Shown piece after piece: positions 35,875-43,886 of a DNA stretch of 64,000 nt. The position numbers were made by a program, and so were the translations under genes. This stretch comes from Streptomyces albireticuli (GTDB taxonomy: Bacteria; Actinomycetota; Actinomycetes; Streptomycetales; Streptomycetaceae). A model generated the notes under the pieces. It ran no database searches. It worked only from the letters and a program-made list of their open reading frames with translations, and was not told where the DNA came from. Where the stretch lies: NCBI RefSeq assembly GCF_021228125.1, contig NZ_JAJQQS010000022.1, positions 101,381 through 165,380 on the forward strand, read 5' to 3'. The first letter of the stretch is position 1; every line of letters starts with the position of its first letter.

Positions 35875-38427
35875 ATGGGACGCGGCAAGCTTCGGATCTA
35901 CCTCGGTGCGGCACCGGGTGTCGGCAAGACCTACGCCATGCTCTCCGAGGCGCACCGCCGCATGGAGCGCGGCACCGACGTCGCCGTGGGCTTCGTGGAG
36001 CACCACAACCGGCCCCGGACCGAGGTCATGCTGCACGGCCTGGAGGAGGTGCCCCGCCGCGAGCTCGGCTACCGGGGGACCGTCTTCACCGAGATGGACG
36101 TCGACGCGCTGCTCGCCCGCCGCCCCGCCGTCGCCCTGGTGGACGAGCTCGCGCACACCAACGTGCCGGGCTCCCGCAACACCAAGCGCTGGCAGGACGT
36201 CGAGGAACTCCTCCAGGCCGGCATCGACGTCGTCTCGACCGTCAACATCCAGCACCTGGAGTCGCTGGGCGACGTCGTCGAGTCGATAACCGGTGTCCGG
36301 CAGCGCGAGACCGTGCCCGACGAGGTCGTGCGCCGGGCCGACCAGATCGAGCTCGTCGACATGTCGCCGCAAGCGCTCCGCCGCCGGATGGCGCACGGCA
36401 ACATCTACAAGTCCGACAAGGTCGACGCGGCCCTCTCCAACTACTTCCGCCCCGGCAACCTCACCGCGCTGCGCGAGCTGGCCCTGCTGTGGACCGCCGA
36501 CCGCGTCGACGAGTACCTGCGGCAGTACCGCACCGAGCACAGCGTCTCCACCATCTGGTCGGCCCGCGAGCGCATCGTCGTCGGCCTCACCGGCGGCCCC
36601 GAGGGCCGCACCCTGATCCGCCGCGCCTCCCGGATGGCGGCCAAGGGCTCCGGCAGCGAGATCCTCGCCGTCTACATCGCCCGCAGCGACGGGCTGACCT
36701 CGGCCTCGCCGAAGGAGCTGGCCGTCCAGCGCACCCTGGTCGAGGACCTCGGCGGCACCTTCCACCATGTGATCGGGGACGACGTGCCCGCTTCGCTGCT
36801 GGAGTTCGCCCGTGGGGTCAACGCCACCCAGATCGTGCTCGGCTCCAGCCGCCGCAAGACCTGGCAGTACATCTTCGGCCCCGGCGTCGGCCAGACCGTC
36901 GCCCGCGACTCCGGACCCGACCTCGACGTCCACATCGTCACCCACGAGGAGGTCGCCAAGGGCCGCGGCCTGCCCGTGGCGCGCGGCGCCCGGCTCGGCC
37001 GCCCCCGGATACTGGCCGGCTGGATCATCGGCGTGGTCGCGCCCGCGCTGCTGACGCTCGCGCTGACCGCCCTGGAGAACGGCCCCGGCCTCGCCAACGA
37101 CGTCCTGCTCTTCCTCTTCCTGACCGTCGTCGCCGCGATCCTCGGCGGCCTGCTGCCCGCCCTGGCCTCCGCGGCCATCGGCTCGCTGCTGCTCAACTAC
37201 TACTTCACCCCGCCCACGCACAGCATCACCGTCCAGGACCCGAAGAACTTCGTCGCCATCGTGATCTTCTTCGCGGTAGCGGTGTCGGTCGCCTCCGTCG
37301 TGGACGTCGCCGCCCGGCGCACCCACCAGGCGGCCCGGCTGCGCGCCGAGTCGGAGATCCTCTCCTTCCTCGCGGGCAGCGTCCTGCGCGGCGACACCAG
37401 CCTGGACGCCCTGCTGGAGCGGGTCCGCGAGACCTTCGCCATGGAGTCCGTCGCCCTGCTGGAGCGGGCCAGCGAAGTCGACCCCTGGACCTGCGCCGGC
37501 AGCGTCGTGACCAGCACGGGCAAGCCCCTGCTGCGGCCCGAGGACGCCGACGTCGACATGCCCGTCGGGCACAACATGGCCCTCGCCCTCTCCGGCCGGG
37601 TGCTGCCCGCCGAGGACCGCCGGGTGCTGGCCGCCTTCGCGGCCCAGGCCGCGGTCTTCCTCGACCGCCAGCGGCTGGTCGGCGAGGCCGAGCAGGCCCG
37701 CCAGCTCGCCGAGGGCAACCGCATCCGGACGGCCCTGCTCGCCGCCGTCAGCCACGACCTGCGCACCCCGCTCGCCGCGATCAAGGCCGCGGTGACCTCG
37801 CTGCGCTCCGACGACGTCGCCTGGTCCGAGGAGGACGAGGCCGAGCTGCTGGCCGGCATCGAGGAGGGCGCCGACCGCCTCGACCACCTCGTCGGCAACC
37901 TCCTGGACATGTCCCGGCTCCAGACCGGCACGGTCACACCGCTGATCCGCGAGATCGACCTCGACGAGGTGGTGCCGATGGCCCTCGGCGGCGTCCCCGA
38001 GGGCAGCGTCTCCCTGGACATCCCGGAGTCGCTGCCCATGGTCGCCGTCGACCCCGGGCTGCTGGAGCGCAGCGTCGCCAACATCGTCGAGAACGCCGTC
38101 AAGTACAACCCTGACGGCCGGCCCGTCCTCGTCGCCGCCAGTGCCCTCGGCGAGCGCGTGGAGGTGCGCGTCGCCGACCGCGGCCCCGGTGTCCCCGACA
38201 GCGCCAAGGACCGCATCTTCGAGCCCTTCCAGCGCTACGGCGACGCCCCGCGCGGCGCCGGGGTCGGCCTCGGCCTGGCCGTCGCCCGCGGCTTCGCCGA
38301 GGCCATGGGCGGCACGCTCGCCGCCGAGGACACCCCCGGCGGCGGGATGACCATGGTCCTCACCCTGCGGGTCGCCGCCGGCCGCCCGCCCGTACGCCCG
38401 GACCTGCCCGCCCAGGCCACCTCATGA
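35875..38427 (+). CDS. kdpD: Sensor histidine kinase KdpD
   Basis: 850 aa. N-terminal KdpD domain with Walker A APGVGKTYAML and Walker B VALVDELAHTNVPGSRN, a USP-like domain, four transmembrane helices (about 380-480), a GAF-like region, phospho-His in AVSHDLRTPLAAIKAAV and HATPase motifs (NIVENAVKYNPDG, GVGLGLAVARGFAEAMGG). It senses potassium limitation and phosphorylates KdpE. GACAAT lies 6 nt before the ATG with no ribosome site, so it may be leaderless. It is separated from kdpC by three unrelated genes. Confidence 0.94.
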   Translation: MGRGKLRIYLGAAPGVGKTYAMLSEAHRRMERGTDVAVGFVEHHNRPRTEVMLHGLEEVPRRELGYRGTVFTEMDVDALLARRPAVALVDELAHTNVPGSRNTKRWQDVEELLQAGIDVVSTVNIQHLESLGDVVESITGVRQRETVPDEVVRRADQIELVDMSPQALRRRMAHGNIYKSDKVDAALSNYFRPGNLTALRELALLWTADRVDEYLRQYRTEHSVSTIWSARERIVVGLTGGPEGRTLIRRASRMAAKGSGSEILAVYIARSDGLTSASPKELAVQRTLVEDLGGTFHHVIGDDVPASLLEFARGVNATQIVLGSSRRKTWQYIFGPGVGQTVARDSGPDLDVHIVTHEEVAKGRGLPVARGARLGRPRILAGWIIGVVAPALLTLALTALENGPGLANDVLLFLFLTVVAAILGGLLPALASAAIGSLLLNYYFTPPTHSITVQDPKNFVAIVIFFAVAVSVASVVDVAARRTHQAARLRAESEILSFLAGSVLRGDTSLDALLERVRETFAMESVALLERASEVDPWTCAGSVVTSTGKPLLRPEDADVDMPVGHNMALALSGRVLPAEDRRVLAAFAAQAAVFLDRQRLVGEAEQARQLAEGNRIRTALLAAVSHDLRTPLAAIKAAVTSLRSDDVAWSEEDEAELLAGIEEGADRLDHLVGNLLDMSRLQTGTVTPLIREIDLDEVVPMALGGVPEGSVSLDIPESLPMVAVDPGLLERSVANIVENAVKYNPDGRPVLVAASALGERVEVRVADRGPGVPDSAKDRIFEPFQRYGDAPRGAGVGLGLAVARGFAEAMGGTLAAEDTPGGGMTMVLTLRVAAGRPPVRPDLPAQATS

Positions 38428-38515
38428 CCCCGGCGCCGCACCGTACGGACAGACCCACAGAACCGGACACCGGGCCCAGCGGATGGGCCCGGACGAACAG
38501 CAGAGGTGGTTACCG

Positions 38516-39205
38516 ATGAACCGGGTGCTCGTGGTGGATGACGAGCCGCAGATCGTCCGCGCTCTCGTGATCAACCTCAAGGCGCGGAAGTACGAGGTCG
38601 ACGCGGCTCCCGACGGTGCCACCGCCCTCCAGCTCGCCGCCGCCCGCCACCCCGACGTGGTCATCCTCGACCTCGGCCTGCCCGACATGGACGGCGTCGA
38701 GGTGATCAAGGGCCTGCGCGGCTGGACCCGGGTGCCGATCCTGGTCCTCTCGGCCCGCCAGACCTCCGACGAGAAGGTCGAGGCGCTCGACGCCGGCGCC
38801 GACGACTACGTGACCAAGCCCTTCGGCATGGACGAGCTGCTCGCCCGGCTCCGCGCGGCGGTGCGGCGCGCCGAGCCTACGGGGGCGGCCGCGGCCGGGG
38901 ACGACGCGATCGTCGAGACCGAGGTCTTCACGGTCGACCTCGCGGCCAAGAAGGTCAACCGCGAGGGGCGGGACGTCCGCCTGACGCCGACCGAGTGGCA
39001 CCTGCTGGAGGTCCTGGTCCGCAATACGGGCCGTCTCGTCAGCCAGAAGCAGCTGCTCCAGGAGGTCTGGGGGCCGTCCTACGGCACGGAGACGAACTAC
39101 CTGCGGGTGTACATGGCACAGCTGCGGCGGAAGCTGGAGCAGGACCCCTCGCACCCGAAGCACTTCATTACTGAGCCGGGGATGGGATACCGGTTCGAGG
39201 TGTGA
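38516..39205 (+). CDS. kdpE: Response regulator KdpE
   Basis: 229 aa OmpR-family regulator. Receiver with VVDDEPQIVRAL, acceptor Asp in VVILDLGLPDMDG, Lys in DYVTKPFGMDE; winged helix ends EPGMGYRFEV. Start follows GAGGTGG. It activates the kdp operon when phosphorylated by KdpD, whose gene ends 88 nt upstream. The last 40 nt are duplicated 92 nt further on. Confidence 0.95.
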   Translation: MNRVLVVDDEPQIVRALVINLKARKYEVDAAPDGATALQLAAARHPDVVILDLGLPDMDGVEVIKGLRGWTRVPILVLSARQTSDEKVEALDAGADDYVTKPFGMDELLARLRAAVRRAEPTGAAAAGDDAIVETEVFTVDLAAKKVNREGRDVRLTPTEWHLLEVLVRNTGRLVSQKQLLQEVWGPSYGTETNYLRVYMAQLRRKLEQDPSHPKHFITEPGMGYRFEV

Positions 39206-39297
39206 GGCGCGGCGTGGGTGCGGCCGGGGGTTCGGGGGTTGCCCCCGAGGGGTGCGGCATTACGGAGCCGGGGATGGGGTACCGGTTCGAGGCGTGA
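39166..39297 (+). repeat. kdpE: Partial duplication of the 3' end of kdpE
   Basis: The last 40 nt of kdpE, including the stop (39166-39205), recur at 39258-39297 with three mismatches. The spacer contains a hairpin TCGGGGG-TT-GCCCCCGA (39231-39248) related to the dispersed repeat at 16.2 kb. Confidence 0.85.
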
Positions 39298-39351
39298 GCG
39301 GCGCCCCTCCGGGCGTACGCCCGTCCGGGGGGCCACCGGTACGCTGGAGGC

Positions 39352-39750
39352 ATGAGCGCCGTACCCCGTCCCGAGAAGCCGACCGGCCGTTTCCGCCGGA
39401 TGCTCGACCGGCTGTCCACCTCGCAGGAGGACCTCCACTCCGCCGAGCTTCAGCAGGACGCCGAGGCCGTGGGCTGCACGAAGATACGTGACTGCGACGA
39501 CCGTCAGATAGTGAAGGTCACCGGTACGCTGCGGACGGTCACGCTCCGTCCCCGGGCCGGGGTGCCCGCCCTGGAAGCCGAGCTGTTCGACGGTTCGGCC
39601 GCGCTCGACGTGGTGTGGCTGGGGCGCCGTTCCATCGTCGGGATAGAACCCGGCCGTAAGCTGATCGCCTCCGGCCGGATCTCCATGAGCCGCGGCCGCA
39701 GAGTGCTGTTCAATCCCAAGTACGAACTCCGACCGCTCGGACAGGAGTAG
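39352..39750 (+). CDS. OB-fold nucleic-acid binding domain protein
   Basis: 132 aa. An N-terminal basic helix (RFRRMLDRLSTSQEDLHSAE) precedes an OB-fold of the tRNA_anti/RecG wedge kind (VKVTGTLRTVTLRPRAGVPA, WLGRRSIVGIEPGRKLIASG). Conserved next to DUF3159 and the TrkA pair in Streptomyces. Role unknown. TACGCT 6 nt before the ATG suggests leaderless transcription. Confidence 0.85.
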   Translation: MSAVPRPEKPTGRFRRMLDRLSTSQEDLHSAELQQDAEAVGCTKIRDCDDRQIVKVTGTLRTVTLRPRAGVPALEAELFDGSAALDVVWLGRRSIVGIEPGRKLIASGRISMSRGRRVLFNPKYELRPLGQE

Positions 39751-39753
39751 CGG

Positions 39754-40566
39754 GTGACGTCTCCCGACAAGCCGACCGACCAGCGAGGGCAGGGCACCGG
39801 CGGTGGCGCCGATGCGCGATCGGCCACGGAGGCCGCCCTGTTCGAGGCGTTCGGCGGGGTGCGGGGCATGGTCGAGACGACCGTCCCCGGCCTCGTCTTC
39901 GTCGCGATCTACACCGTCAAGCGCGACATCCACATCGCGGCCATCGCCGCGCTCGGCCTTTCCCTGCTGCTCGGCATCGCCCGGCTGCTGGGCAAGGACA
40001 CCCTCAAGCACGCCTTCAGCGGCGTCTTCGGGGTGGCCTTCGGCGCCGTCTTCGCGATGATGTCCGGTGACGCCAAGAACTTCTACCTGCCGGGCATGCT
40101 CTACAGCCTCGGACTGGCGGTGGCGTACATCGTCACCTCGCTCTTCGGCTATCCGCTGCTCGGCCTGATCCTCGGCCCGGTGTTCAAGGAGAACCTCTCC
40201 TGGCGCACCCGCAACCCCGGCCGCAAGGCCGCGTACACCAAGGCCAGCTGGGCCTGGGGGCTGATCCTGCTCGCCAAGTCGGCGATCCTCTTCCCGCTCT
40301 ACTGGTGGGGCGACGTCACCCAGCTGGGCTGGGTCAAGGTGGCCCTCGGCATCCCGCCGATGCTGCTCTCGGTCTATCTGACCTGGATCTTCCTGGCCAA
40401 GGCGCCGCCGCCCATCGACGTCTTCGCGGAGATGGAGGCGGCGGAGGCCGCCGAGCGCGAGAAGGCGGAGGCGGAAAAGGCGGGCACGGAGAAGGCCGGC
40501 GAGCCGCTGCTCGTGGGCGAGGCCCAGGGCGAGGCGGCCGACCACGCGGCGCCGCCGCGCCACTGA
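39754..40566 (+). CDS. DUF3159 family membrane protein
   Basis: 270 aa from the GTG at 39754, 3 nt after the OB-fold gene. Five or six transmembrane helices between residues 45 and 220 and a charged C-terminal coiled tail (EMEAAEAAEREKAEAEKAGT). DUF3159 is an actinobacterial family of unknown function, often beside the potassium-uptake regulators as here. Confidence 0.88.
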   Translation: MTSPDKPTDQRGQGTGGGADARSATEAALFEAFGGVRGMVETTVPGLVFVAIYTVKRDIHIAAIAALGLSLLLGIARLLGKDTLKHAFSGVFGVAFGAVFAMMSGDAKNFYLPGMLYSLGLAVAYIVTSLFGYPLLGLILGPVFKENLSWRTRNPGRKAAYTKASWAWGLILLAKSAILFPLYWWGDVTQLGWVKVALGIPPMLLSVYLTWIFLAKAPPPIDVFAEMEAAEAAEREKAEAEKAGTEKAGEPLLVGEAQGEAADHAAPPRH

Positions 40567-40588
40567 CCGGACGCCACCGCGCCACACG

Positions 40589-40636
40589 AAGCCGGGAGGC
40601 CCGGGAACCCTCAAGGGTTCCCGGGCCTCCCGGCTT
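40589..40636. terminator. Bidirectional terminator, 23-bp perfect stem
   Basis: AAGCCGGGAGGCCCGGGAAC... pairs perfectly over 23 bp with its complement, 2-nt loop CA, between the convergent DUF3159 and trk genes. Confidence 0.9.
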
Positions 40637-40657
40637 ACGCGCGTCCGGTACGGAGCC

Positions 40658-41335
40658 TCAGTCGGAGACGTCCTCACGGCGGACCGACAGCAGGTCCTCC
40701 AGCTGCTCCTCGCGCGCGGGGGCGGCGACGAAGAGCAGCTCGTCACCGGCCTCCAGCGCGTCCTCCTTGCTGGGGGTCAGCACCCGGTTGCCACGGATGA
40801 TCGTGACCAGCGAGGTGTCGTCCGGCCAGTCCACGTCGCCGACCCGGGTGCCCGCCAGGGCGGACTCCGGCGGCAGCGTCAGCTCCACCAGGTTGGCGTC
40901 GCCCTGGCTGAAGCGCATCAGACGCACCAGATCGCCGACGCTCACGGCCTCCTCGACCAGCGCCGACATCAGGCGCGGCGTGGACACGGCCACGTCCACA
41001 CCCCAGGACTCGTTGAAGAGCCACTCGTTCTTCGGGTTGTTCACCCGGGCCACGACCCGGGGCACGCCGTACTCCGTCTTGGCGAGCAGCGACACCACCA
41101 GGTTGACCTTGTCGTCACCGGTGGCGGCGATCACCACGTTGCAGCGCTGGAGCGCCGCCTCGTCCAGCGAGGTGATCTCGCACGCGTCGGCCAGCAGCCA
41201 CTCCGCGAGCGGCACCCGCTCCACCGAGATGGCCGTCGGGGCCTTGTCGATGAGCAGGACCTCGTGCCCGTTCTCCAGCAGCTCGCCCGCGATGGAACGG
41301 CCCACCGCGCCCGCGCCCGCAATAGCGACCCTCAT
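40658..41335 (-). CDS. TrkA-family potassium uptake regulatory protein (second of pair)
   Basis: 225 aa RCK protein: NAD-binding GAGAVGRSIAGELLENGHEV at the N-terminus, TrkA-C domain near residues 140-220. It regulates a potassium transporter in response to NAD(H) or nucleotides. It overlaps the upstream paralogue by 4 nt (ATGA), the arrangement known as ceoB/ceoC in actinobacteria. Confidence 0.92.
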   Translation of the reverse strand: MRVAIAGAGAVGRSIAGELLENGHEVLLIDKAPTAISVERVPLAEWLLADACEITSLDEAALQRCNVVIAATGDDKVNLVVSLLAKTEYGVPRVVARVNNPKNEWLFNESWGVDVAVSTPRLMSALVEEAVSVGDLVRLMRFSQGDANLVELTLPPESALAGTRVGDVDWPDDTSLVTIIRGNRVLTPSKEDALEAGDELLFVAAPAREEQLEDLLSVRREDVSD

Positions 41336-42000
41336 CGGTGTCCCTCCTCGGGCCCCTGCGCGAACGCGGCCTCGACCTTCTCGACCTCGTCGGTGCGCAT
41401 CATCACGTGCACCAGGTCGCCCTCCTGCAGCACCGTCATGGACGTCGGCAGCATCGCCTCGCCCAGCCGGGTGAGGAACGCCACCCGCACACCGGTCTCG
41501 TCCTGGAGCCGGCTGACCTTGTGACCCACCCAGGCGTCCGAGGCGGGCACCTCCGCGAGCTGCACACCACCGCTCGGATCGCGCCACAGCGGCTCCGCGC
41601 CGGACGGCAGCAGCCGCCGCAGCATCTGGTCGGCCGTCCAGCGGACGGTGGCCACCGTCGGGATGCCGAGCCGCTGGTAGACCTCGGCGCGCCGCGGGTC
41701 GTAGATACGGGCCGCGACGTTCTCGACGCCGAACATCTCCCGGGCCACCCGGGCCGCGATGATGTTGGAGTTGTCGCCGCTGCTGACCGCCGCGAAGGCG
41801 CCGGCCTCCTCGATGCCCGCCTCGCGCAGGGTGTCCTGGTCGAAGCCGACGCCGGTCACCCGGCGGCCGCCGAACCCGGAGCCCAGGCGGCGGAAGGCCG
41901 TCGGGTCCTGGTCGATCACGGCGACCGTGTGCCCCTGCTGCTCAAGGGTCTGCGCCAGGGCCGAGCCCACTCGCCCGCAGCCCATGATCACGATGTGCAT
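41332..42000 (-). CDS. TrkA-family potassium uptake regulatory protein (first of pair)
   Basis: 222 aa. Rossmann motif MGCGRVGSALAQTLEQQGHT, TrkA-N then TrkA-C. It forms an operon with the gene downstream; the two probably act as a heteromer. No Trk membrane subunit is encoded in the window. Confidence 0.92.
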   Translation of the reverse strand: MHIVIMGCGRVGSALAQTLEQQGHTVAVIDQDPTAFRRLGSGFGGRRVTGVGFDQDTLREAGIEEAGAFAAVSSGDNSNIIAARVAREMFGVENVAARIYDPRRAEVYQRLGIPTVATVRWTADQMLRRLLPSGAEPLWRDPSGGVQLAEVPASDAWVGHKVSRLQDETGVRVAFLTRLGEAMLPTSMTVLQEGDLVHVMMRTDEVEKVEAAFAQGPEEGHR

Positions 42001-42513
42001 GTCGATTACCCCGTGCTCCGGACGACCGCGCTGACCTGCACCAACAACCTGCTCACATCTTCCCTTGTTGTTCTCGGGTTCCACTCACGGGCCCGCGAGA
42101 GCTTTCCGCTCGCGTAACGACGCGATGCGCCTGCCGCGGTACGAAACCGCTTCGGCGCACAGGACCACCGTATCCGCTGCGCAGCGCCACGCTGAGACCC
42201 CCGTCCGCCGACTGGCCCCGTACCCCCTCCCACCGGGGCCCCGCACCGGGCTCGTACCCGCCGGGCGGCGCCCGTACCCGCCGGGCCGGTACGGGCCCGG
42301 CCGGATCCCGGGGCGGCGCCCATGGTGGTGCGGGCACACCCGAGGGCCCCCGCGAGGCCCTCCGGCCGGGCCCCGGAGCGCCGGAGTGGTGGTGGGAGCA
42401 CCACGGGAGACCGCACGCGGGTGCGCTGCGCACCTGTGCGCGAGGGGGTGCCCGCACGCACCGTGGAAGAGCCACCCAGCAGCGCGTCCACGAAGCCGAG
42501 ATGGGGGATTCCG
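42001..42513. other. 513-base divergent region at the core/accessory border
   Basis: No gene supported. It contains a near-tandem CGTACCCGCCGGGC (42253 and 42273) and an inverted repeat CCCGTACC-N9-GGTACGGG at 42271-42295. It marks the point where conserved core genes give way to accessory genes. No tRNA or clear attachment site was seen. Confidence 0.5.
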
Positions 42514-43740
42514 ATGAGTGGTGTTGCTCTCTCCACACGGACCGGTCAGCGGGTACGGCCCGTACCGGCCTACGCCGAGACCCGGGACATGGTGCTCGCC
42601 GAGCTGTGCGCCGCGCTCTTCGCCTCGCTGCCCCGCAGCGACCAGCGGCGCCGCGGCGAGGCGTACGTACGCGGCTTACTGGGCGCGCGGGGGCGCAAGT
42701 CCATCCGCAACATCGCGGCGCTGACCGGCGGCCAGGCGGCCGAACAGAGCCTGCACCACTTCATCTCCAGCTCCACCTGGGAGTGGGCGCCGGTGCGCCG
42801 CGCCCTCGCGCACCACCTCACCCGGGTCTCGCCCCCACAGGCATGGGTGGTCCGTCCCATGGTCATCCCGAAGGCCGGCGACAACTCCGTCGGCGTGGAC
42901 CGGCGCTTCTGCCCCGCCGTCGGGCAGGTGCTCAACGCCCAGCAGGCGGTGGGCGTGTGGGCCGCGTCCGCCGAGCGCGCCACACCCGTCAACTGGCGGC
43001 TGCACCTGTCGGACGCCTGGCTGGCGGACGGGCCGCGCCGGAACCAGGCGTCGATCCCGGACTCGGTGCGGCCGGAGACGCTGGGGGAGTGCACGGTCGA
43101 GGCGTACCTCGGGATGATGCGGGACTGGGGGCTGCCGCTGCGCCCGCTGGTGCTGGACGCCCGGGAGGCGGACGCGCCGGCCGCCCTCCAGCGGCTGCGC
43201 GCCTGCGGGGTGCCGGTGCTGGCCCGGGTCAGCAGCTCGCTGCGGCTGGTGGTGGCGGACCCGGCCGTGCCCGGCCGGAGCCCCGAGGCCCTGCCCGCGC
43301 ACCAGATCATGGGGGCCGCCCGCGATATGCGCCGCCCGGTCATGTGGCGCGACCACGGCCCGGCGCGGACCGTGCGCACGGCGCTGACCGCCGCCGTACG
43401 GGTGGGCCTGCCCGTGCACCGCGCCGCCCCCGGGCAGCCCGTGCGCCGCCGGGACCTGCTCCTGCTGGGCGTCGGCGAGAACGGCCGGCAGTGGCCCGCC
43501 GAACTGTGGGTGACGGACATGCCGAACGTGCCGCCCGCGGCGCTCGTCCGGCTGGGCAAGCTCATCGACCGGGTCGACCGGGACTTCACCGAGATCGCCG
43601 ACGAGGTCGGCATCCGGGACTTCGCGGGCCGCTCGTTCAGCGGCTGGCACCGGCATGTGACGCTGGCCTCCGCGGCCCACGCGGTCGCCGCGCTGACCGG
43701 CCGCTTCGAGTCCGGCCTGCGGCTGGAGCACGTCTCCTGA
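42514..43740 (+). CDS. IS701-family transposase-like protein, apparently inactive
   Basis: 408 aa. The IS701 DDE fold is recognisable (HHFISSSTWEWAPVRRAL, NSVGVDRRFCPAVGQVLNAQ, FAGRSFSGWHRHVTLASAAH). The first catalytic Asp, normally in a DDTGxPK motif, is replaced: residues 111-120 read WVVRPMVIPK. No terminal inverted repeats or target duplications were seen around it. It is therefore more likely a domesticated DNA-binding protein than a mobile element. Such proteins are often found at the edges of Streptomyces biosynthetic clusters, which fits here. The ATG at 42514 has only a weak ribosome site. Confidence 0.75.
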   Translation: MSGVALSTRTGQRVRPVPAYAETRDMVLAELCAALFASLPRSDQRRRGEAYVRGLLGARGRKSIRNIAALTGGQAAEQSLHHFISSSTWEWAPVRRALAHHLTRVSPPQAWVVRPMVIPKAGDNSVGVDRRFCPAVGQVLNAQQAVGVWAASAERATPVNWRLHLSDAWLADGPRRNQASIPDSVRPETLGECTVEAYLGMMRDWGLPLRPLVLDAREADAPAALQRLRACGVPVLARVSSSLRLVVADPAVPGRSPEALPAHQIMGAARDMRRPVMWRDHGPARTVRTALTAAVRVGLPVHRAAPGQPVRRRDLLLLGVGENGRQWPAELWVTDMPNVPPAALVRLGKLIDRVDRDFTEIADEVGIRDFAGRSFSGWHRHVTLASAAHAVAALTGRFESGLRLEHVS

Positions 43741-43886
43741 CCGCCGTGTCCGCCCGCGCGCCGGTGCCGCGCCCCCCGGCCCTAGCCGGCCGACGTCCGG
43801 CCCGTCCGGCGCCCGAGGGGACCGCCGGGAGGGCGGAGAGGACGAGCGCGCCGGTCCCGGGTCCCGCGTCCCCTGGTCTTCCGGTC

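Noticed and set aside
42001..43886. Active insertion sequence
   Set aside because: First catalytic Asp missing and no flanking inverted repeats or target duplications seen.
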